From: Haplomitrium mnioides | Lineage: Eukaryota > Marchantiophyta > Haplomitriopsida > Calobryales | NCBI GenBank assembly: GCA_049999725.1 | Contig: JBNGIS010038775.1 | Location: 1-22,493 of the forward strand | Length of the DNA: 22,493 nt | Direction: 5' to 3' | Shown here: one piece after another, positions 19,240 through 22,493 of the stretch | Position numbering within the stretch: position 1 is the first letter of the stretch | Layout of the letters: every line of letters starts with the position of its first letter | The notes under the pieces: model-generated | Seen by the model: only the letters and a program-made list of their open reading frames with translations | Told to the model about the DNA's origin: nothing | Databases searched by the model: none | Program-made: the position numbers and the translations under genes

Positions 19240-20525
19240 GATGACTTAATATGATGTGAGAACTAGAGCTAATTTCCTCTATTGATGATTTAATATGATA
19301 TGAGAACTAGAGCTAATTTTGTCTTTTGATAAGCAACAACGGGTGCTGCATCACATTTACGTTCCCATGTAGAGCAATATAATATGATATGAGAGCTAGA
19401 GCTAATTTCCTCTATTGATGATTTAATGTGATGTGAGAGCTAGAGCTAATTTCTTCTATTGATGAGCAACAACAAGTGCTGCATCACGTTTACGTTCTCA
19501 TGTAGATCAATATAATATGATATCAGAGCTAGAGCTAATTTCCTCTATTGATGAGCAATAACTGGTGCTGCATCACGTTTACGTTCCCATGTAGAGCAAT
19601 ATAATATGATATAAAAGCTAGAGCTAATTTACTCTATTGATGATTTAATATGATATGAGAGATAGAGCTAGTTTCCTTTTTTGATGAGCAACAATTGGTG
19701 CTGCATCACGTTTACGTTCCCATATAGAGCAATATAGTATGATTTGAGAGCTAGAGCTAATTTCCTCTATTGATGATTTAATGTGGTGTGAGAGCTAGAG
19801 CTAATTTCTTCTATTGATGAGCAACAACGGGTGCTGCATCACGTTTACGTTCCCATGTAGAGCAATATAATATGATATCAGAGCTAGAGCTAATTTCCTC
19901 TATTGACGAGCAATAACTAGTGCTGCATCACGTTTACGTTCCCATGTAGAGCAATATAATATGATATAAAAGCTAGAGCTAATTTCCTCTATTGATGATT
20001 TAATATGATATGAGAGATAGAGCTAGTTTCCTTTTTTGATGAGCAACAATTGGCGCTGCATCACGTTTACGTTCCCATACAGAGCAATATAGTATGATTT
20101 GAGAGCTAGAGCTAATTTATTTTATTGATGATTTAATATGATATGAGTGCTAGAGCTTATTTCGTCTGATGATGAGCAACAATTGGTGCTGCATCATATT
20201 TACGTTCCTATGTAGAGCAATATAATATGATATGAGAGCTAGAGCTAATTTCCTCTGTTGATGATTTAATCTGATATGAGAGCTAGAGCTAATTTTTTCT
20301 ATTGATGAGCAACAAGGCGTGCTGCATCACATTTACGTTCCCATGTAGAGAAACATAATATGATATGGGAGCTAGAGCTAATTTCCTCTATTGATGAGCA
20401 ACAACTGGTGTTGTATCACGTTAACGTTCCCATGTAGAGCAATATAATATGATATAAGAGCTAGAGCTAGTTTCCTCTATTGATGATTTAATATGATATG
20501 AGAGCTAGAGCTAATTTCCTTTATT
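19240..20525 (+). repeat. Block with 44-bp short units, copy 3, with 355-bp duplication
   Basis: Junctions start at 19240, 19284, 19417, 19639, 19772, 19994, 20127, 20260 and 20482, spaced 44, 133, 222, 133, 222, 133, 133, 222. This is the copy 2 pattern with one additional 133+222 = 355-bp unit: 19417-19771 and 19772-20126 are tandem copies sharing private variants (GATATCAGAGC, GATATAAAAGC, a CCTTTTTTGATGAG segment and CATA.AGAGCAATATAGTATG). Confidence 0.9.
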
Positions 20526-21658
20526 GATGAGCAACAACTGGTGTTGCATCAACTTTCCGTTCCCATGCACAGTATTCTAATATGATATGAGAGGTAGAGC
20601 TAATTTCCATTATTGATGAGCAACAACTGGTGCTACATCACGTTTCCATTCCCACGCACAACAATATAAATTGAAATGAGAGTTGGAGCTAATTTTCCTC
20701 TATTGGTGAGCAACAACTGGTAGTGCATCACGTTTCCAGACCAATATAATATGTTATGAGAGCTAGAGCTAATTTCCTCTATTGAGGAGCAACAACTGGC
20801 GCTGCATCACGTTTCCGTTCCCATGCACAGCAATATAATATGATATGAGAGGGAGAGCTATTTTCCTCCATTGATGAGCAACAATTGGTGATGCATCATG
20901 TTTTGGTTCCCATGCACAACAATATAATATGATGTGAGAGCTTGAGCTAATTTCCTCTATTGATGAGAAACGCTTGGTGTTGCATCACGTTCCCGTTCCC
21001 ATGGAGAGCAATATAATATGATATGAGAGCTAGAGCTAAATTCCACTATTGATGAGCAACAATTGGTGCTGCATCAGGTTTCCATTCCCATACACATCAA
21101 TGTAATATGATATGAGAGCTGAACCTAATTTCCTCAAGTGGTGAGCAACATTTGGTGCTGCATCACGTTTCCGTTCCAATGCACAACAATATAAGATAAT
21201 ATGAGAGCTAGAGCAAATTTCCTCTTTAGATGAGCAACAACTAGTGTTGCATAATGTTTATGTTGCCATGCACAACAATGTAATATGATATGAGAGCTAG
21301 AGCTAATTCTCCATTGATGAGCAACAACTTGTGTTGCATCACGTTTCCATTTCCATGCATAGTAATATAATATGATTTGAGAGCTCTAGAGAAGATTTCC
21401 TCTATTGATGAGCAACAACGAGTGCTATATCACAGTTATGTTCCCATGCACAACAATATAATATAATATGACAGGTAGAGCTTGTTTCCTCTATTGATTA
21501 GCAACAACTGGTGTTGCATCATGTTTACGTTCCCATATAGAGCAGTATAATATGATATGAGAGGTAGAGCTAATTTCCTTCGTTGATGAGCAGCAACTGG
21601 TGCTGCATTTTGTTTACGTTCCCATGCACAACAATATAATATGATATGAGAGCTAGAG

Positions 21659-22493
21659 TGTTAGGGCAGGAGATAAGAGATTGCGAAAGCTTCCGAAAGA
21701 AGTTTGTTGGAGCACAAAGAGGAGCACAGTCATCGAAGAACAACAAAGTGGTGTCTTCTGGCTATAAGGAAGTGCTATTCTGCAATTTCTTGGAGCATGA
21801 CATAGAAGGTTGAAGCAAGTGAATTTTGAGAACCATTTAATATCAAATTTATGAGGGGTTAAGCACCGCCACATATGGTAGGAAACCCTAAAATGGATGA
21901 ACGTTAAGGCGATAATAGAGGCGGCGGAAAGATTTGTGGTTCAAAGGATGAGTGGCCATCATTACGGTGCATTGTGGAGCTCTGAGTCATATGCTGGCTC
22001 TCAACACCAAAGGCTAGAGCATGCTTCTTTGTGAGTGTACTTATGTGCAACAACAATTTTAGAGCAGCAAAAAATTGCAGAAAATCTTCAAAAAAATCTC
22101 CGTAAGAGTTCAGGTGGTGAGTTTGCTTCGGCGAGCTCATTCTTCGTGCAAGGGCATTTGCAGATTTGCGTTGAACAGAGTCGATTCAAGGGAGAAATTC
22201 GGTTTACATCGTGCTGCTTGAAGAAACTTCATCGAACTAGGATTCATCGATTGTGTAGCGTCGAGGAGTTTTCATTTTGTTTAGGGTTCTTGATTTTTTC
22301 TCCTTACTGCTCCAGTTTCATCGGGCAGAGGATTTTCATCGAGCTGCTCAGCATCAGAGAAATTCAAGCACAGGAAGAAGACTTGTTGAAGAGGGAGCTT
22401 CTCAGATTTTCATCAAGTTGCTCAGATCTCCTTGAGCAGCAAAAACCACATGGATCTCATGGAATGGTAGCTAAATCTTTGAGGGGCCCGAGG
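21659..22493 (+). other. Non-satellite sequence, possible LTR element start
   Basis: The satellite is cut inside a monomer and the new sequence begins TGTTAGGGCAGG. A clean break at a TG suggests the end of an inserted LTR element, whose other end lies outside the window; the preceding TAGAG (21654-21658) would be its target duplication. No gag or pol motif is readable in the 835 bases. Short open frames here (for example 21653-21874 and 21904-22140, minus) show no domain. The last 170 bases contain GATTTTCATC.AG.TGCTCAG twice, at about 22331 and 22405. Confidence 0.4.
22331..22425 (+). repeat. Imperfect direct repeat, 74-bp step
   Basis: GATTTTCATCGAGCTGCTCAG at 22331 and GATTTTCATCAAGTTGCTCAG at 22405 differ at two bases. 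The intervening sequence is GA-rich. They could be leader-region repeats of an LTR element. Confidence 0.7.

Larger units (their letters stand above)
19164..21658 (+). repeat. 89-bp tandem satellite array, right part
   Basis: The same family, orientation and phase as the left part; the solo LTR merely splits one monomer. It holds short-unit block copy 3 and then a run of full monomers matching 15181-16540 and 17706-18640 in order. It ends abruptly inside GAGAGCTAGAG at 21658. Confidence 0.98.

Noticed and set aside
9542-21658. CRISPR-like array
   Set aside because: Whole 89-base units are repeated without distinct unique spacers, and the context is a plant nuclear genome with retrotransposons.
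9542-21658. CENP-B box in the satellite
   Set aside because: I looked for the TTCG....A..CGGG core. TTTCGGTTCC occurs in some monomers but the remaining conserved positions do not fit.
21653-22140. Two minus-strand open frames of 73 and 78 codons
   Set aside because: No domain, no ordered composition, and the first runs into the satellite junction; probably chance.

Overview
This window looks like repeat-dense heterochromatin from a land-plant nuclear genome. It carries plant-type Ty1/copia and Ty3/gypsy retrotransposon remnants, a solo LTR and a 12-kb satellite array. No intact host gene, tRNA or rRNA is visible, and the species cannot be named from this sequence.

Layout. (1) Positions 1-358 are the decayed 3' end of a copia element on the + strand: a KHI-type RNase H tail, a hairpin and a polypurine tract. 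An LTR-like start follows at 359 with a (CT)18 tract and a very AT-rich stretch. (2) Positions 840-2215 hold no gene. They contain a minus-strand primer-binding-like site at 1265-1274, low-complexity runs and a 100-N scaffold gap whose two edges carry the same 35 bases. (3) Positions 2216-7789 are the internal region of an old Ty3/gypsy element on the minus strand, order gag - protease - RT - RNase H - integrase. Its motifs fit the non-chromodomain Athila/Tat side of the family. It is dead: more than fifteen in-frame stops, several frameshifts, two internal deletions, and the RT catalytic Asp-Asp changed to Asn-Asn. (4) Positions 7790-9349 are LTR-like noncoding sequence with a good + strand TATA box, boundaries unresolved. 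(5) Positions 9542-21658 are a satellite array of 89-bp monomers, with a derived 44-bp short form and several levels of higher-order repetition (133, 355, 445, 979/1067 and about 2,500 bp). A 519-bp solo LTR with a perfect 5-bp target duplication sits inside it at 18645-19163. (6) At 21659 the satellite stops abruptly at a TGTTAGGG sequence that may begin another LTR element running off the window.

Nothing here works together as a pathway. The biology is that of transposon decay, consistent with cytosine methylation and deamination, and of satellite evolution by unequal exchange. The most distinctive items are the phase-locked 89/44-bp satellite, the promoter-like solo LTR with three ACACGTGGC boxes, and the unusual gag, which has a Ser/Glu then Lys/Arg block and two widely separated zinc knuckles. 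All calls rest on reading the sequence by eye; no database search was possible.
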